From NCBI RefSeq assembly GCF_010669125.1, contig NZ_CP048630.1, forward strand, positions 4,460,001-4,524,000: a DNA stretch of 64,000 nucleotides, given 5' to 3'. The notes beneath the pieces were generated by a model. It made no database searches. It was not told the DNA's origin and saw nothing but the letters and a program-made list of their open reading frames with translations. The position numbers and the translations under genes were made by a program. Below, one piece after another: positions 29,038-38,613 of this stretch. This DNA comes from Ancylobacter pratisalsi (GTDB lineage Bacteria > Pseudomonadota > Alphaproteobacteria > Rhizobiales > Xanthobacteraceae). The first letter of the stretch is position 1; every line of letters begins with the position of its first letter.

Positions 29038-29331
29038 ATGAGTTTGAGGACTGCTCTGGTCCTAGTTCATTCGACCATGATTCTCGCAGGAATTGCCAAC
29101 GCAGATGCGGCTTCCATTCGCACCGGCACCAGCCCGAAAGTCGCACTGGCCGAACAAAGCCATACCGGATGGCAGAACATCTGCCGGGAACGTATCATCA
29201 TTCGCCGCGACAGGGACGGTCGACTTGTTACCTTCCAGGCGCCGTCCTGCAGCTTGGTGTGGATTAGCAAACGCTACTACGCCAATGGAACCTACTACGC
29301 TGATCAAACCTTACTCCAGCCGATCTACTGA
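29038..29331 (+). CDS. Small secreted protein of unknown function
   Basis: 97-residue protein with a signal peptide (1-24, ending ANADA or DAASI) and a mature part of about 72 residues holding two cysteines (in NICRERIII and APSCSLVW) that could form a disulphide, and a Tyr-rich C-terminus (KRYYANGTYYADQ). A strong GGGAGG lies 6 bases before the ATG, supporting a real gene. The last seven bases overlap the end of the convergent recO. No family recognised. AT-rich flank hints at horizontal origin. Confidence 0.7.
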   Translation: MSLRTALVLVHSTMILAGIANADAASIRTGTSPKVALAEQSHTGWQNICRERIIIRRDRDGRLVTFQAPSCSLVWISKRYYANGTYYADQTLLQPIY

Positions 29332-30056
29332 TCGCTCGCCCGCCTCAGTGCGATCACGAGAGACTCCCGGGAGTCTGGCAGGGCGAGCCCGCGCGGTTCG
29401 AAGACGCGGCGCGCCAGGAAATGACCCGTGAGCGCGAAGGCAGCTTCGACGTCGCCGGCAGGTGGCGGTTCCGCGACCTCCCCAATTAGGAAGAACGGCA
29501 GGTCGAACAACTGCTGGCGCCAAGGCTTGCCGGCATCGCGACTGACCGCGCGCCCAGACTTGGGCGAGACATAGAGCAATTCGTTACGTCCACCCGTCGC
29601 CGCGCATCGCGTCAGGTCGAGACCGAAGCCAAGTTCGGCAAGCATCATCAGTTCGAAACGCGCGACCATCATGCCGGTCAGGCGCACGTCGCCCAGATGC
29701 TCCGTCATGGTCTCCAGAAACGCGTGCAGATCGGGGTGCGGATCCCGCTCAGGCAGAAGCCGTAACAGCGCCGTGATGTGTCCCAGCGCGAAGGCTGAAT
29801 GCGCCTGCGCCATCAGGGCGCCGGCACGAGCGTTCGTCAACTCCAGGGTGAAGCTGCCCAGATGTTCGTCGAGCCGAGCCCGCCAGACCGCGCGCACGCT
29901 GTTTCCCGGCTGAAGTGTCGCGGCCTGTCGACGTGAGCCGCCACCTCTCACAATGCCCAGATGACGACCGTGCTCAAGCGTCAACAGCTCAATGATGGCG
30001 TTGGCCTCGCCGTGGCGACGCACTCCGATGATAACGCCCTCGTCGGTCCATTCCAT
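29325..30056 (-). CDS. recO: DNA repair protein RecO
   Basis: 243-residue mediator that helps RecR load RecA on SSB-coated gaps. The N-terminal OB-fold begins MEWTDEGVIIGVRRHGEANAII (shown in part: GVIIGVRRHGE) with IVRGGGSRR following; the helical C-terminal part includes GHITALLRLLPERDPHPDL and FELMMLAELGFGLDLTRCAATG. The zinc-ribbon CxxC found in some RecO is not evident. It starts 16 bases after era, the usual rnc-era-recO operon. Confidence 0.93.
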   Translation of the reverse strand: MEWTDEGVIIGVRRHGEANAIIELLTLEHGRHLGIVRGGGSRRQAATLQPGNSVRAVWRARLDEHLGSFTLELTNARAGALMAQAHSAFALGHITALLRLLPERDPHPDLHAFLETMTEHLGDVRLTGMMVARFELMMLAELGFGLDLTRCAATGGRNELLYVSPKSGRAVSRDAGKPWRQQLFDLPFFLIGEVAEPPPAGDVEAAFALTGHFLARRVFEPRGLALPDSRESLVIALRRASDQ

Positions 30057-30072
30057 GGAGCGGGCGCCGGCC

Positions 30073-31005
30073 TCACTCGGTTGGGGGGAAATCGAGGCCC
30101 ATCTCGCGATAGCGCTCGGGATCGTCGGCCCAGTTCTCTCGCACCTTCACGAACAGGAACAGGTGAACGGGCGCCTCGACGATTTCGGCCAGTTCCAGCC
30201 GGGCGGCCGTCGAAATCGCCTTGATCGTGTCCCCGCCCTTGCCAAGGACAATCTTGCGCTGGCTTTCCCGCTCGACAAAGATGGTCTGCTCGATCCGTAC
30301 CGAGCCGTCCTTGCGCTCCTGCCAGCTGTCAGTCTCAACGGTAGACCGGTAGGGCAGTTCCTCGTGAAGCCGGTGGAACAGCTTCTCCCGGGTGATTTCC
30401 GCCGCAAGCATGCGCATTGGCGCATCGGAAATCTGGTCTTCGGGATACAGCCAGGGCCCCAGCGGCAGCATCTGCGCCAGCCATTCACGCAGTTCGCCGA
30501 GCCCGTCGCCGGTGAGGGCCGATACCATGAACAACCGATCAAAGCTGATGCGCTCGGCAATGGCGGCAGCAAGCTCCAGCAAACTGTCGCGCTTAACCAG
30601 ATCGACCTTATTCAGCAGAATCGCGCGGGGACGCCGAACATTGGCCAGCCCCTTGATGATCGCCTCCACCTCATCGTTCAAACCCACGCGGGCATCGATC
30701 AGCAGCACAACCGCATCCGCGTCGCCTACGCCACTCCACGCAGAACGCACCATGGCCTTCTCGAGCCGCCGCTTCGGCGCGAAGATGCCCGGCGTGTCCA
30801 CGAGCACGATCTGCGTCGCGCCCTCAATGGCGATGCCGCGCACCAGGCTGCGCGTTGTTTGCACTTTGTGCGAGACGATCGACACCTTGGTTCCGACCAA
30901 TGCATTGGTCAGCGTCGATTTGCCTGCATTCGGCGCACCGATCAGCGCCACGAAACCGCAGCGTGTCGCTTCCGGCATTTCGTTCGTGTCCGGCGTTTCG
31001 CTCAT
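30073..31005 (-). CDS. era: GTPase Era
   Basis: 310-residue GTPase needed for 16S rRNA maturation and 30S assembly. G1 GAPNAGKST at 23-31, switch I VSHKVQTTR, G3 DTPGIFAP, G4 NKVD, and a C-terminal KH domain with IVLGKGGDTIKAI. Its ATG overlaps the rnc stop by four bases (ATGA). Confidence 0.96.
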   Translation of the reverse strand: MSETPDTNEMPEATRCGFVALIGAPNAGKSTLTNALVGTKVSIVSHKVQTTRSLVRGIAIEGATQIVLVDTPGIFAPKRRLEKAMVRSAWSGVGDADAVVLLIDARVGLNDEVEAIIKGLANVRRPRAILLNKVDLVKRDSLLELAAAIAERISFDRLFMVSALTGDGLGELREWLAQMLPLGPWLYPEDQISDAPMRMLAAEITREKLFHRLHEELPYRSTVETDSWQERKDGSVRIEQTIFVERESQRKIVLGKGGDTIKAISTAARLELAEIVEAPVHLFLFVKVRENWADDPERYREMGLDFPPTE

Positions 31006-31721
31006 GAGGTCACCCGTTGGAGGAAAGCCGCAGCGGCGAGCTTCTGCGCGCCCTGTTTCGAAGTGCCATTGCCTTCGGCCGGCTCATGGCCCGGCACGTC
31101 GACGGCGATCCGGAATTCCGGATTATGATCGGGACCGGAACGTTCGACCAGCCGGTACGTCGGCGGCGGAAGTCCCCTCGCCTGCGCCCATTCCTGGAGA
31201 GCCGTCTTGGGGTCCCGCACGGATCCGCCCGGCGACTTGACGCGCGGTCGCCAGAATCGTTCGACCATCGCCTCGGCAGCTGGAAATCCACCATCGAGGT
31301 AAGCCGCCGCGAGCACGGACTCTGCGATGTCTGCAAGAATGGCACTGCGCTCGCGCCCACCAGAGCGCTCTTCGCCGGAGCCGAGCCGGATGTGCGGGGC
31401 AACCCCCATTGTCCGCGCAACCTCGGCACAGGCTTCCTCGCACACCATATCCGCGAGACGGCGGGAAAGCTCGCCTTCTTCAGCGTTGGGGAAGGCGCGA
31501 TAGAGCATGTCCGAGACCACCAGCCCGAGAACATGATCGCCGAGGAATTCCAGCCTCTGGTACGAACGTACGCGCGCGCGCGATCCCTGAATCCCATTGA
31601 TTGAACTGATATGGGTCAAGGCGAGTACGAGATGAGCCCGATCAGCAAAGCGATGCCCGAGCGCAGCTTCAAGCGCCTCGAGTCCCCGATCCTGGTCGAC
31701 GCGGGAGGAGCCGCGCGTCAT
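31002..31721 (-). CDS. rnc: Ribonuclease III
   Basis: 239-residue double-strand RNA endonuclease for rRNA and mRNA processing. Catalytic motif RLEFLGDHVLGL at 56-67, second acidic cluster ILADIAESVLAAAYLDGG, and a dsRNA-binding domain about 165-238 (KTALQEWAQARGLPPPTY, GNGTSKQGAQKLAA). ATG 31721 overlaps the lepB stop by four bases, which supports this start over one 15 codons upstream. Confidence 0.95.
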   Translation of the reverse strand: MTRGSSRVDQDRGLEALEAALGHRFADRAHLVLALTHISSINGIQGSRARVRSYQRLEFLGDHVLGLVVSDMLYRAFPNAEEGELSRRLADMVCEEACAEVARTMGVAPHIRLGSGEERSGGRERSAILADIAESVLAAAYLDGGFPAAEAMVERFWRPRVKSPGGSVRDPKTALQEWAQARGLPPPTYRLVERSGPDHNPEFRIAVDVPGHEPAEGNGTSKQGAQKLAAAAFLQRVTS

Positions 31722-32473
31722 CGCACGAAGGAGAACAGGCGGTCCCAGCGCACGGTCCAGGGCCACTTCCAGAACTGCCAGGCAGGCTCTCCCTCCCTCA
31801 CGGAGAAGAAGATCATCTGCGCACGACCGATCAGGTTCTCGTAGGGAACGTAGCCAACCTGACTGAGCACGCGGCTATCCGTCGAGTTGTCACGGTTGTC
31901 GCCCATCATGAAATAGTGGCCAGGCGGCACCTTGTAGACCGGCGTGTTGTCGTAAAAACCGTTATCGACAAGGTCGAGCGTGTAATAACTGACGCCGTTC
32001 GGCAACGTCTCGGTCCAGCGCTTCACACGCTGCACACGCCCGCCACCCTCATCGTCCATCCAATAGCCCGCGTCTTCGCGTTTAACCGCCGTGCCATTGA
32101 TGTGCAGGACGCCATCGATCATCTGGATCTCGTCGCCCGGCAGGCCGATCACCCGCTTGATGTAGTCTGTGGCCTCGTCGCGCGGCAGCTTGAAGACGAC
32201 AACATCGCCACGGTTCGGCGTGGAGCCGAGCAGACGCCCATCAAAGATGGGAGGCGAGAACGGGAAGGAAAACCGACTATAGCCGTAGCTGAACTTCGAG
32301 ACGAAAAGATAATCGCCGACGAGCAGCGTTTCCTTCATCGAGCCGGACGGAATGTTGAACGGCTGAAACAGGAAGGTTCGGATGACGATGGCGATAAGAA
32401 ACGCCTGAATGATGACCTTGACGGTCTCGCCGAGTCCGCCTTCCGTCTTCTTGGGTTCGGTGGTCGAGGTCAT
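31718..32473 (-). CDS. lepB: Signal peptidase I
   Basis: 251-residue inner-membrane serine protease that removes signal peptides. One N-terminal membrane helix (about 18-36), then the nucleophile Ser45 in IPSGSMKETL and the general base Lys106 in YIKRVIGLPGD, and the GDNRDNSTDSR box. ATG 32473 has GGAAGG just upstream; an 11-residue longer form is less likely. First of lepB-rnc-era-recO. Confidence 0.95.
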   Translation of the reverse strand: MTSTTEPKKTEGGLGETVKVIIQAFLIAIVIRTFLFQPFNIPSGSMKETLLVGDYLFVSKFSYGYSRFSFPFSPPIFDGRLLGSTPNRGDVVVFKLPRDEATDYIKRVIGLPGDEIQMIDGVLHINGTAVKREDAGYWMDDEGGGRVQRVKRWTETLPNGVSYYTLDLVDNGFYDNTPVYKVPPGHYFMMGDNRDNSTDSRVLSQVGYVPYENLIGRAQMIFFSVREGEPAWQFWKWPWTVRWDRLFSFVR

Positions 32474-32598
32474 GTCGCCTTCCGTTACGCCCACTGGCGG
32501 CGACACGCGCCGCCCTACCGGGACTTTCCGGCTCCTATAGACGCTCCCCGCGCCTGCGGCAACGCGCGCTGGTCACGTTCGTTAGAGGTGACTAAGCG

Positions 32599-33009
32599 TC
32601 ATACCCCGCCTGTGATCGGTACGGCGCTAATAATGACGAAGGCCTGAGCCAGCGGACCATCATCGGTTATCGTTAGGTCAATCCTCGCCTCGCAGCCCGG
32701 CGGGATGAGAGAATCGAGCCTTTCCTGGGCCCCGCCGGTGAGCTGCATGGTCGGCCGGCCGGACGGAAGGTTGACCACGCCCATATCGCGCCAGAACACG
32801 CCCTGCGACAGTCCGGTGCCCAAGGCCTTGGCGCAGGCTTCCTTGGCGGCGAAACGCTTTGCATAGCTTTCGGCGCGCCGCTTGCGTCGGTCGGATTTGG
32901 CGCGCTCGACGGGGGTGAAAACCCGCTCCAGGAAGCGCTCGCCGTGGCGCTCCAGCACCTCGGCGACGCGGCGTGCATCCGTGATATCCGAGCCGATCCC
33001 GATGATCAT
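32599..33009 (-). CDS. acpS: Holo-[acyl-carrier-protein] synthase
   Basis: 136-residue phosphopantetheinyl transferase that activates ACP. The magnesium site is formed by Asp8 in [10 protein letters not shown] and the Glu of [14 protein letters not shown]. Length fits the trimeric AcpS type. ATG 33009 is chosen because it gives the invariant N-terminus; pdxJ ends seven bases upstream, the common pdxJ-acpS pair. Confidence 0.95.
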   Translation of the reverse strand: MIIGIGSDITDARRVAEVLERHGERFLERVFTPVERAKSDRRKRRAESYAKRFAAKEACAKALGTGLSQGVFWRDMGVVNLPSGRPTMQLTGGAQERLDSLIPPGCEARIDLTITDDGPLAQAFVIISAVPITGGV

Positions 33010-33016
33010 TGCGTTC

Positions 33017-33787
33017 TCATGCGACCTTTGAACAAAGCGCGCGACCGCGCGCCATGGCTTTGCGCATCTCGCGGATCGCAGCTTCCAGCCCACCGAAGAT
33101 CGCTTCGCCGATCAGAAAATGGCCGATGTTGAGCTCCCGCACCTCAGACAGCTCGGAAATCCGCGCAGCCGTGGCAAAATCCAGCCCGTGGCCGGCGTGA
33201 ACTTCGAGGCCGAGTTCGGTTGCCAGTCGAGCACTCGCGACCAACCGATTGAATTCAGCCTCGGCGGCCTCATGCTCTCCGTGCGCGATGAACTCGCACC
33301 AGGCGCCGGTGTGAAGTTCCACCACGGCAGCACCAATATCGGCAGCACGCGCGATCTGGTCAGCGTCCGGCGCGATGAACAGCGAGACCCGGATGCCGTT
33401 ATGGCTCAGTCTCTCCACCTTGCGGGCGAGATCAATGCCGCCGCCAATCACATCAAGACCACCCTCGGTTGTGCGCTCCTCCCGACGCTCCGGCACGAGG
33501 CACGAGGCATGAGGTTTGATCTCGATCGCAAGCGCCACCATCTCTTCGGTCGCCGCCATCTCGAAGTTCAGCGGGATCTGCAACACGTCGCGCAAGCGCT
33601 TCATGTCAGAGTCGCGGATATGCCGACGATCCTCTCGCAGATGCGCCGTAATCCCATCGGCGCCCGCAGCCGCCGCGAGTTGAGCCGCGCGCACCGGATC
33701 GGGCATCGTTCCTCCGCGCGCGTTCCGCACGGTGGCGACATGGTCCACGTTCACGCCAAGGCGCAGCGGGGGAAGAATTGGGGTCAT
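33017..33787 (-). CDS. pdxJ: Pyridoxine 5'-phosphate synthase
   Basis: 256-residue TIM barrel making pyridoxine 5'-phosphate from aminoacetone phosphate derivative and deoxyxylulose phosphate. Signatures: [17 protein letters not shown] at the N-terminus, [44 protein letters not shown] and HAGHGLDF, with [15 protein letters not shown] near the end. Five bases downstream of pyrE. Confidence 0.96.
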   Translation of the reverse strand: MTPILPPLRLGVNVDHVATVRNARGGTMPDPVRAAQLAAAAGADGITAHLREDRRHIRDSDMKRLRDVLQIPLNFEMAATEEMVALAIEIKPHASCLVPERREERTTEGGLDVIGGGIDLARKVERLSHNGIRVSLFIAPDADQIARAADIGAAVVELHTGAWCEFIAHGEHEAAEAEFNRLVASARLATELGLEVHAGHGLDFATAARISELSEVRELNIGHFLIGEAIFGGLEAAIREMRKAMARGRALCSKVA

Positions 33788-33792
33788 AGCCG

Positions 33793-34386
33793 TCAGGCCT
33801 TTGCGCCCTGGATACTGCGGCTGCCCGGCTTAACGGCCGGCAGCGCGGCAAGCTCCGGCGGCAGGCTGTCTGCCGGATAGGCCGGGATGTCGAGCTGAGC
33901 AAGAGCGACCAGTTTGACGCCCAGATCCGCCTTCCCGCCCGAACGGTCGATCAGGCAAGCGGCTCCAACGATGTTCCGGGTGTGCTCTGCAAGGGAGGCA
34001 AGACATTCGCGCGAGGAAAGCCCCGTGGTGACGATATCCTCGACCATCAGCACGCGCGCGTCTTCCGGGATCGCAAAGCCGCGACGGAGCTGGAACACGC
34101 CGTTCTCACGCTCGACGAAAACCGCTTTCGCGCCGAGCTGGCGCGCCGTCTCATAGCCCGGAACAATTCCGCCGATCGCGGGCGAGACCACGTAGTCGAT
34201 CTTGCCAAACGCGGCTTCTGCCTTTTCAGCCAGCGCCTTGCATAACCGTGCCGTGCGGACCGGATCCTGGAAGATGAACATCTTCTGCAGGAAGACCGGG
34301 CTGCGAAGCCCCGAGGACAGGATAAAATGCCCCTCGAGCAATGCGCCCGCGTCTCGGAATTCGGCCAGTACGTCGTCCTGTGTCAT
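33793..34386 (-). CDS. pyrE: Orotate phosphoribosyltransferase
   Basis: 197-residue pyrimidine enzyme joining orotate and PRPP to OMP. Signatures: [16 protein letters not shown] at the substrate end, [27 protein letters not shown], and the PRPP loop [16 protein letters not shown]. The C-terminus ([13 protein letters not shown]) is of the alphaproteobacterial type. ATG 34386 ([10 protein letters not shown]) is preferred; upstream codons are Thr/Ser-rich and unlike the family. Confidence 0.94.
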   Translation of the reverse strand: MTQDDVLAEFRDAGALLEGHFILSSGLRSPVFLQKMFIFQDPVRTARLCKALAEKAEAAFGKIDYVVSPAIGGIVPGYETARQLGAKAVFVERENGVFQLRRGFAIPEDARVLMVEDIVTTGLSSRECLASLAEHTRNIVGAACLIDRSGGKADLGVKLVALAQLDIPAYPADSLPPELAALPAVKPGSRSIQGAKA

Positions 34387-34486
34387 CTCAGCGCCTGCGG
34401 AAGGGGTACGGATCGTCGTCGTGATAGCCGATCCTGTGTCGGCCGTCACGACCTACACTGCACTCGGACACTCCCATTCCGGCCGT

Positions 34487-35323
34487 TTACGCAACCGCGC
34501 GCTGCTCCGCGACCTCGTCTGTCCAGACCTCAAAGCCGCCGAGCCTGTGCGCCCCGAATGTGTTGACGATCGGCACATCCGTGGCGTCGCGGCCGCGCGC
34601 CATGACGATGCGCCCGACCCGGGGCCTGTTGTGTCGTGCGTCGAAAGTGTACCAACGGCCATCGAGATAGGCTTCGAACCACGCGCTGAAATCCATCGGT
34701 GCGGGATCGGCAGGCACCCCGATGTCGCCAAGATAGCCAGTGCAATAGCGCGCCGGAATGTTCATCGCTCGGCAGAAGGTGATCGCAAGGTGAGCGAAGT
34801 CACGGCATACGCCGCGCCCATCGCGCAGAGTCGCGGCGGCCGAGCGCGTGCAGTCTGCATGGGCATAGCCGAACGCAACATGGTCGTGAACGAAGTCACA
34901 AATGGCCTGAACACGCGACCAGCCCTCGGGAGTGTGGCCGAAAAGGCTCCACGCGTCGTTGCTCAGAAGATCCGTCTCGCAATAGCGGCTGCCCAGAAGA
35001 AATGTCATCGCCTCTTCGGGCAGATCCTCGATCGGACTCTGGCCAGCAAAGCCTGCGACAGCATCGTGAGCGCCGCTGTCATCAATCATCCCGTCCATTT
35101 CCAGCAGCGTGCGGCCAACCGGAAGCACAGCGCGGCGTCGGATATTGCCGAACATATCGAGGGCCCGGCTGCTTGCCACCGGCTCCCGGTTTTCATCGTG
35201 GATCAGAAACGGCGAGCTGATGATGATGTCAGTTGTACGCGAGGAATGCACATCGACAGCGAAACTGGTCGGTGTCGGCTGGGCGCAATCGAGCGCGATA
35301 CGAAAGCCATAGCGAATCCGCAT
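34487..35323 (-). CDS. Transglutaminase-like cysteine peptidase family protein
   Basis: 278-residue cytoplasmic protein. N-terminal beta domain (1-110), then a transglutaminase-like core: nucleophile Cys in DGRGVCRDFAH near 172, followed by NIPARYCTGYLGD and DFSAWFEAYLDGRWYTFDARHN. The Cys and Asp of the usual triad are present, but the position normally held by His (HAWFE) is Ser here. I recall the same DFSAWFE in other Hyphomicrobiales homologues, so this may be a subfamily trait and not a lesion. Substrate unknown. Lies between pyrE and rsh. Confidence 0.8.
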   Translation of the reverse strand: MRIRYGFRIALDCAQPTPTSFAVDVHSSRTTDIIISSPFLIHDENREPVASSRALDMFGNIRRRAVLPVGRTLLEMDGMIDDSGAHDAVAGFAGQSPIEDLPEEAMTFLLGSRYCETDLLSNDAWSLFGHTPEGWSRVQAICDFVHDHVAFGYAHADCTRSAAATLRDGRGVCRDFAHLAITFCRAMNIPARYCTGYLGDIGVPADPAPMDFSAWFEAYLDGRWYTFDARHNRPRVGRIVMARGRDATDVPIVNTFGAHRLGGFEVWTDEVAEQRAVA

Positions 35324-35606
35324 CGCGGATCACCTCCCGATAACATGAGTGAATTCGGTCGCTTCTTGCCGTTCGGCGTGATTTCATGGAGTAAGAAGAA
35401 GGCCCTGCCCTCTCGTACTCCCTCAATCCGGCCATAGGCGCGCGAACGGAACTCGATTACGGAGCGCCCTGATGTCGTCGGGACGAAGCAGCTCCAGAAC
35501 TGAGGAGCCCAATCACATTCCCGTTTGGCATCGGACGGCTTCGCAATGCAGGCTGGCGTTCGTGCGCATTCGCTAGACAACGCGAGTTCCGCGTTGCGGT
35601 TCCGGC

Positions 35607-37814
35607 TTAGCCGTTGACGCGTTCGACAGTCGACACGACAGAGCGGGCTCTCAGATCGGCGATGATGCCGTTGAGGTGGCGGAGGTCATACACACCGATG
35701 TCGATGACCATCCGGGTAAAATCCGCGGACCGGGACGACATGTGCAGATTGTCGATATTGCCGTCGCGTTCGCCAATAACCTGCGCAACCTGTGCCAACG
35801 AGCCAGGTTCGTTGGTCGCGACGACGACAATCTGCACCGGGAAACGCTGGGGGGCATCCTCGTCAACGTCCCAGCGCACATCCAGCCAGCGCTCCGGCTC
35901 TTCTTCAAAGTCCTGAAGCGCGGGGGACTGGATCGGATAGATCGTGATCCCTTCGCCGGGCGAGAGAATGCCGACGATCCGGTCGCCTGGCACGGCACCG
36001 CCATTCGGTGCGAAGCGAACGGGAAGTTCCCGGTTGATCCCACGAATCGGAATAGCCGTCTTCGGATCGGGATCGTGCTCGATACCAGGGATCTTGAATT
36101 TCAGGCTCTGTCCCTGCTCCAGTTCGAACCAGCCCTCACCCTTCAGCGCAGCCTTCTCTTCCGGGCGCGGGCCGGTCCATTCCGGGTGGAGCGCCTTGAC
36201 CACATCATCCGCGCGCATCTCACCGCGTCCCACGGCGGCGTAGACATCCTCAAGCGAGGTACGCGCCAATCGGCCGAGAGCGGAGGACAGCTTCTCCTCC
36301 GAGAATTGCTTGCCCGCTCGCGCTACGGCGCGCTCGACGATCTTTTTTCCAAGTCCTGCATATTGCGCGCGCACGGCGGCCCGAGTCGCCCGGCGAATGG
36401 CCGCGCGTGCCTTGCCGGTGACCACGATGGATTCCCATGCGGCCGGCGGTGTCTGTCCTTCCGCCGTAATGATCTCGACCTCGTCGCCATTCTGCAATTC
36501 CGAGACGAGCGGCGACACCTTCCCATTCACCTTGGAGCCAACCACGCGGTCGCCGACGCCTGTGTGGACGGCATAGGCGAAATCGATGGGAGTGGCGCGG
36601 CGCGGCAGGATGATCAACCGCCCCTTGGGGGTGAAACAGAAGACCTGATCGTGGAACAGCTCGAGCTTCGTATGCTCAAGAAATTCCTCAGGACTCGATC
36701 CTTCGGCGAGCAGCTCGATTGTGCGCCTTAGCCATGCATATGCGCTGGAATCGCGCGCGAGCACATCGTCAGCCCGGCTTGAGGCGTCCTTGTAGATCGC
36801 GTGCGCGGCAATGCCGTACTCCGCGATTTCGTGCATCGCACGGGTGCGAATCTGCAGTTCGACGCGTTGCCTGCCCGGGCCCACGACGGTGGTGTGAATG
36901 GAGCGGTAGTCGTTCTGCTTAGGGGTCGAGATATAGTCCTTGAAGCGCCCCGGAACGAGGGGCCATTTGGTATGCACGACGCCGAGGGCCCCGTAGCAAT
37001 CCTCGACCGTCTCAACCAGTATCCGGAAGCCATAGATGTCGGAAAGCTGTTCGAAGGCGACCGATTTCTGCTCCATCTTTCGCCAGATCGAATAGGGACG
37101 CTTTTCACGCCCCTTCACAGCGGCGGAGATCCCCTTCTGGGCAACGGCTTCCGATAGCTCGCGTTCAATGGCCGCGACGAGCTCTCCATTATTTTCCTTC
37201 AAGGTCTGCAGTCGAACGCGGATCGATTCATACGCCTCAGAGGAAAGCTGGCGGAACGACAGATCCTCCAGCTCCTCGCGCATGTCATGCATGCCCATGC
37301 GACCTGCCAGTGGGGCATAGATGTCCAGTGTTTCTTGGGCAACCCGGTTGCGCTTTTCCTCAGGCACCCATTTCAGGGTTCGCATGTTGTGCAAACGATC
37401 GGCGAGCTTGACCAGCAGCACGCGGACATCGTCGGCAATCGCGAGCAGGAGCTTGCGCAGGTTTTCCGCCTGCTTCGCTTGCTTGGACACAAGATCAAGT
37501 TTCTTGATCTTTGTCAGGCCCTCGACAAGCGCACCAATCTGAGCACCGAAAATACGGTCGATCTCGTCGCGCGTGGCGTCAGTATCTTCAATCGTGTCGT
37601 GAAGCAGGGCAGCGACGATGGTGGCATCGTCGAGCTTCAGGTCCGTCAAGATGGCCGCGACTTCGAGCGGATGGGAGAAATACGGGTCGCCGGAGGCGCG
37701 CTTCTGCGTGCCGTGCGCACGCATGGCATAGACATAGGCGCGATCGAGGAGCGCCTCGTCGGTATTGGGATTATACCGGCGCACGCGCTCGACGAGCTCG
37801 TACTGCCGCATCAT
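35607..37814 (-). CDS. rsh: Bifunctional (p)ppGpp synthetase/hydrolase (Rsh)
   Basis: 735-residue stringent-response enzyme. HD hydrolase domain with His48 (YFSHPLEVAAIL) and His72-Asp73 (ALLHDTIEDT); synthetase domain about 230-345 with RFKDYISTPKQNDYRSIHTT and HEIAEYGIAAHAIYK; TGS domain near 390-450 (FTPKGRLIILPRRATPIDFAYAVHTG in part); C-terminal ACT domain about 660-735. Both active sites look intact, as expected for the single long RSH enzyme of alphaproteobacteria. rpoZ is the next gene upstream. Confidence 0.95.
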   Translation of the reverse strand: MMRQYELVERVRRYNPNTDEALLDRAYVYAMRAHGTQKRASGDPYFSHPLEVAAILTDLKLDDATIVAALLHDTIEDTDATRDEIDRIFGAQIGALVEGLTKIKKLDLVSKQAKQAENLRKLLLAIADDVRVLLVKLADRLHNMRTLKWVPEEKRNRVAQETLDIYAPLAGRMGMHDMREELEDLSFRQLSSEAYESIRVRLQTLKENNGELVAAIERELSEAVAQKGISAAVKGREKRPYSIWRKMEQKSVAFEQLSDIYGFRILVETVEDCYGALGVVHTKWPLVPGRFKDYISTPKQNDYRSIHTTVVGPGRQRVELQIRTRAMHEIAEYGIAAHAIYKDASSRADDVLARDSSAYAWLRRTIELLAEGSSPEEFLEHTKLELFHDQVFCFTPKGRLIILPRRATPIDFAYAVHTGVGDRVVGSKVNGKVSPLVSELQNGDEVEIITAEGQTPPAAWESIVVTGKARAAIRRATRAAVRAQYAGLGKKIVERAVARAGKQFSEEKLSSALGRLARTSLEDVYAAVGRGEMRADDVVKALHPEWTGPRPEEKAALKGEGWFELEQGQSLKFKIPGIEHDPDPKTAIPIRGINRELPVRFAPNGGAVPGDRIVGILSPGEGITIYPIQSPALQDFEEEPERWLDVRWDVDEDAPQRFPVQIVVVATNEPGSLAQVAQVIGERDGNIDNLHMSSRSADFTRMVIDIGVYDLRHLNGIIADLRARSVVSTVERVNG

Positions 37815-37919
37815 GACAGGGACTCGCGAAACAAGACGACCGCTACGGCCGTTTCGCTAGATATCGTTCGCCACGCCCTTGAGGCAAGCCGCAAGGGCGG
37901 GTTTCTGTCCAGAAACACG

Positions 37920-37945
37920 AACGGCCCGACTTTCGCCGGGCCGTT
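37920..37945 (-). terminator. Terminator downstream of rpoZ
   Basis: Inverted repeat with 9-bp arms (AACGGCCCG / CGGGCCGTT) at 37920-37928 and 37937-37945, 8-base loop. On the minus strand it lies just after the rpoZ stop and is followed by a T-rich stretch and a second small inverted repeat (GTTTCTG / CAGAAAC, 37901-37916). Confidence 0.65.
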
Positions 37946-37967
37946 TGACGTTCAATGGAAGAAAGGT

Positions 37968-38357
37968 TCAGCCTTCCTCGTCGTCGCTCGGCTCGGGCGG
38001 GACAAGGCCCTGAAGGCCAGCAAGCAGCTCTTCTTCGGTCATGCGGTCGAGCATGATCTCGGAATCGTCGACGCCCTGAGAGTTGCCAGACGCGATCATC
38101 GGCACCGTCTCCGGCTCCGGCTCGTCCACCTCAGTAAACTTCTGAAGCGAGTGGATCAGCTCCTCGCGCAGATCTTCCGGCGAGATCGTCTGGTCTGCGA
38201 TCTCGCGCAGAGCGACGACCGGATTCTTGTCGTTGTCGCGATCAATGGTGATCGGCGAACCGGAAGCGATTGTGCGGGCACGATGGCCCGCGAGAAGAAC
38301 GAGCTCGAAGCGATTGTCGACCTTGTCGATGCAATCCTCGACGGTGACGCGGGCCAT
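37968..38357 (-). CDS. rpoZ: RNA polymerase omega subunit
   Basis: 129-residue RNA polymerase subunit that chaperones the beta' subunit and forms a ppGpp site. Signatures: [28 protein letters not shown] (first 28 residues, quoted in part: [17 protein letters not shown]) and [14 protein letters not shown]. The C-terminal ~50 residues are acidic, usual in this order. ATG 38357 gives the invariant start. Upstream of rsh, a conserved pair. Confidence 0.95.
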   Translation of the reverse strand: MARVTVEDCIDKVDNRFELVLLAGHRARTIASGSPITIDRDNDKNPVVALREIADQTISPEDLREELIHSLQKFTEVDEPEPETVPMIASGNSQGVDDSEIMLDRMTEEELLAGLQGLVPPEPSDDEEG

Positions 38358-38613
38358 GCCTCGGCACTCCTGTCGGTGTAATCGGGGAAGAGCGTGCATT
38401 TAAACCAATGCGTACAAGAGAGCAAGTCGCTCGCTTGCGTACCAGAATACCCCATCCGCCCCAACTGTGAATTTGTCGGCCTGCGTCGGCTTCCCCGCCT
38501 CACCGTAGCCAAAAATGCGCTATGTCTGTCAGCGGGGCGTTGATTTCTTCGTCAGGAGTGGCGGAGAGGATGGACTGTTTAGGAGTCACGTATTGCCCAC
38601 TTCGGTTCAGGGT

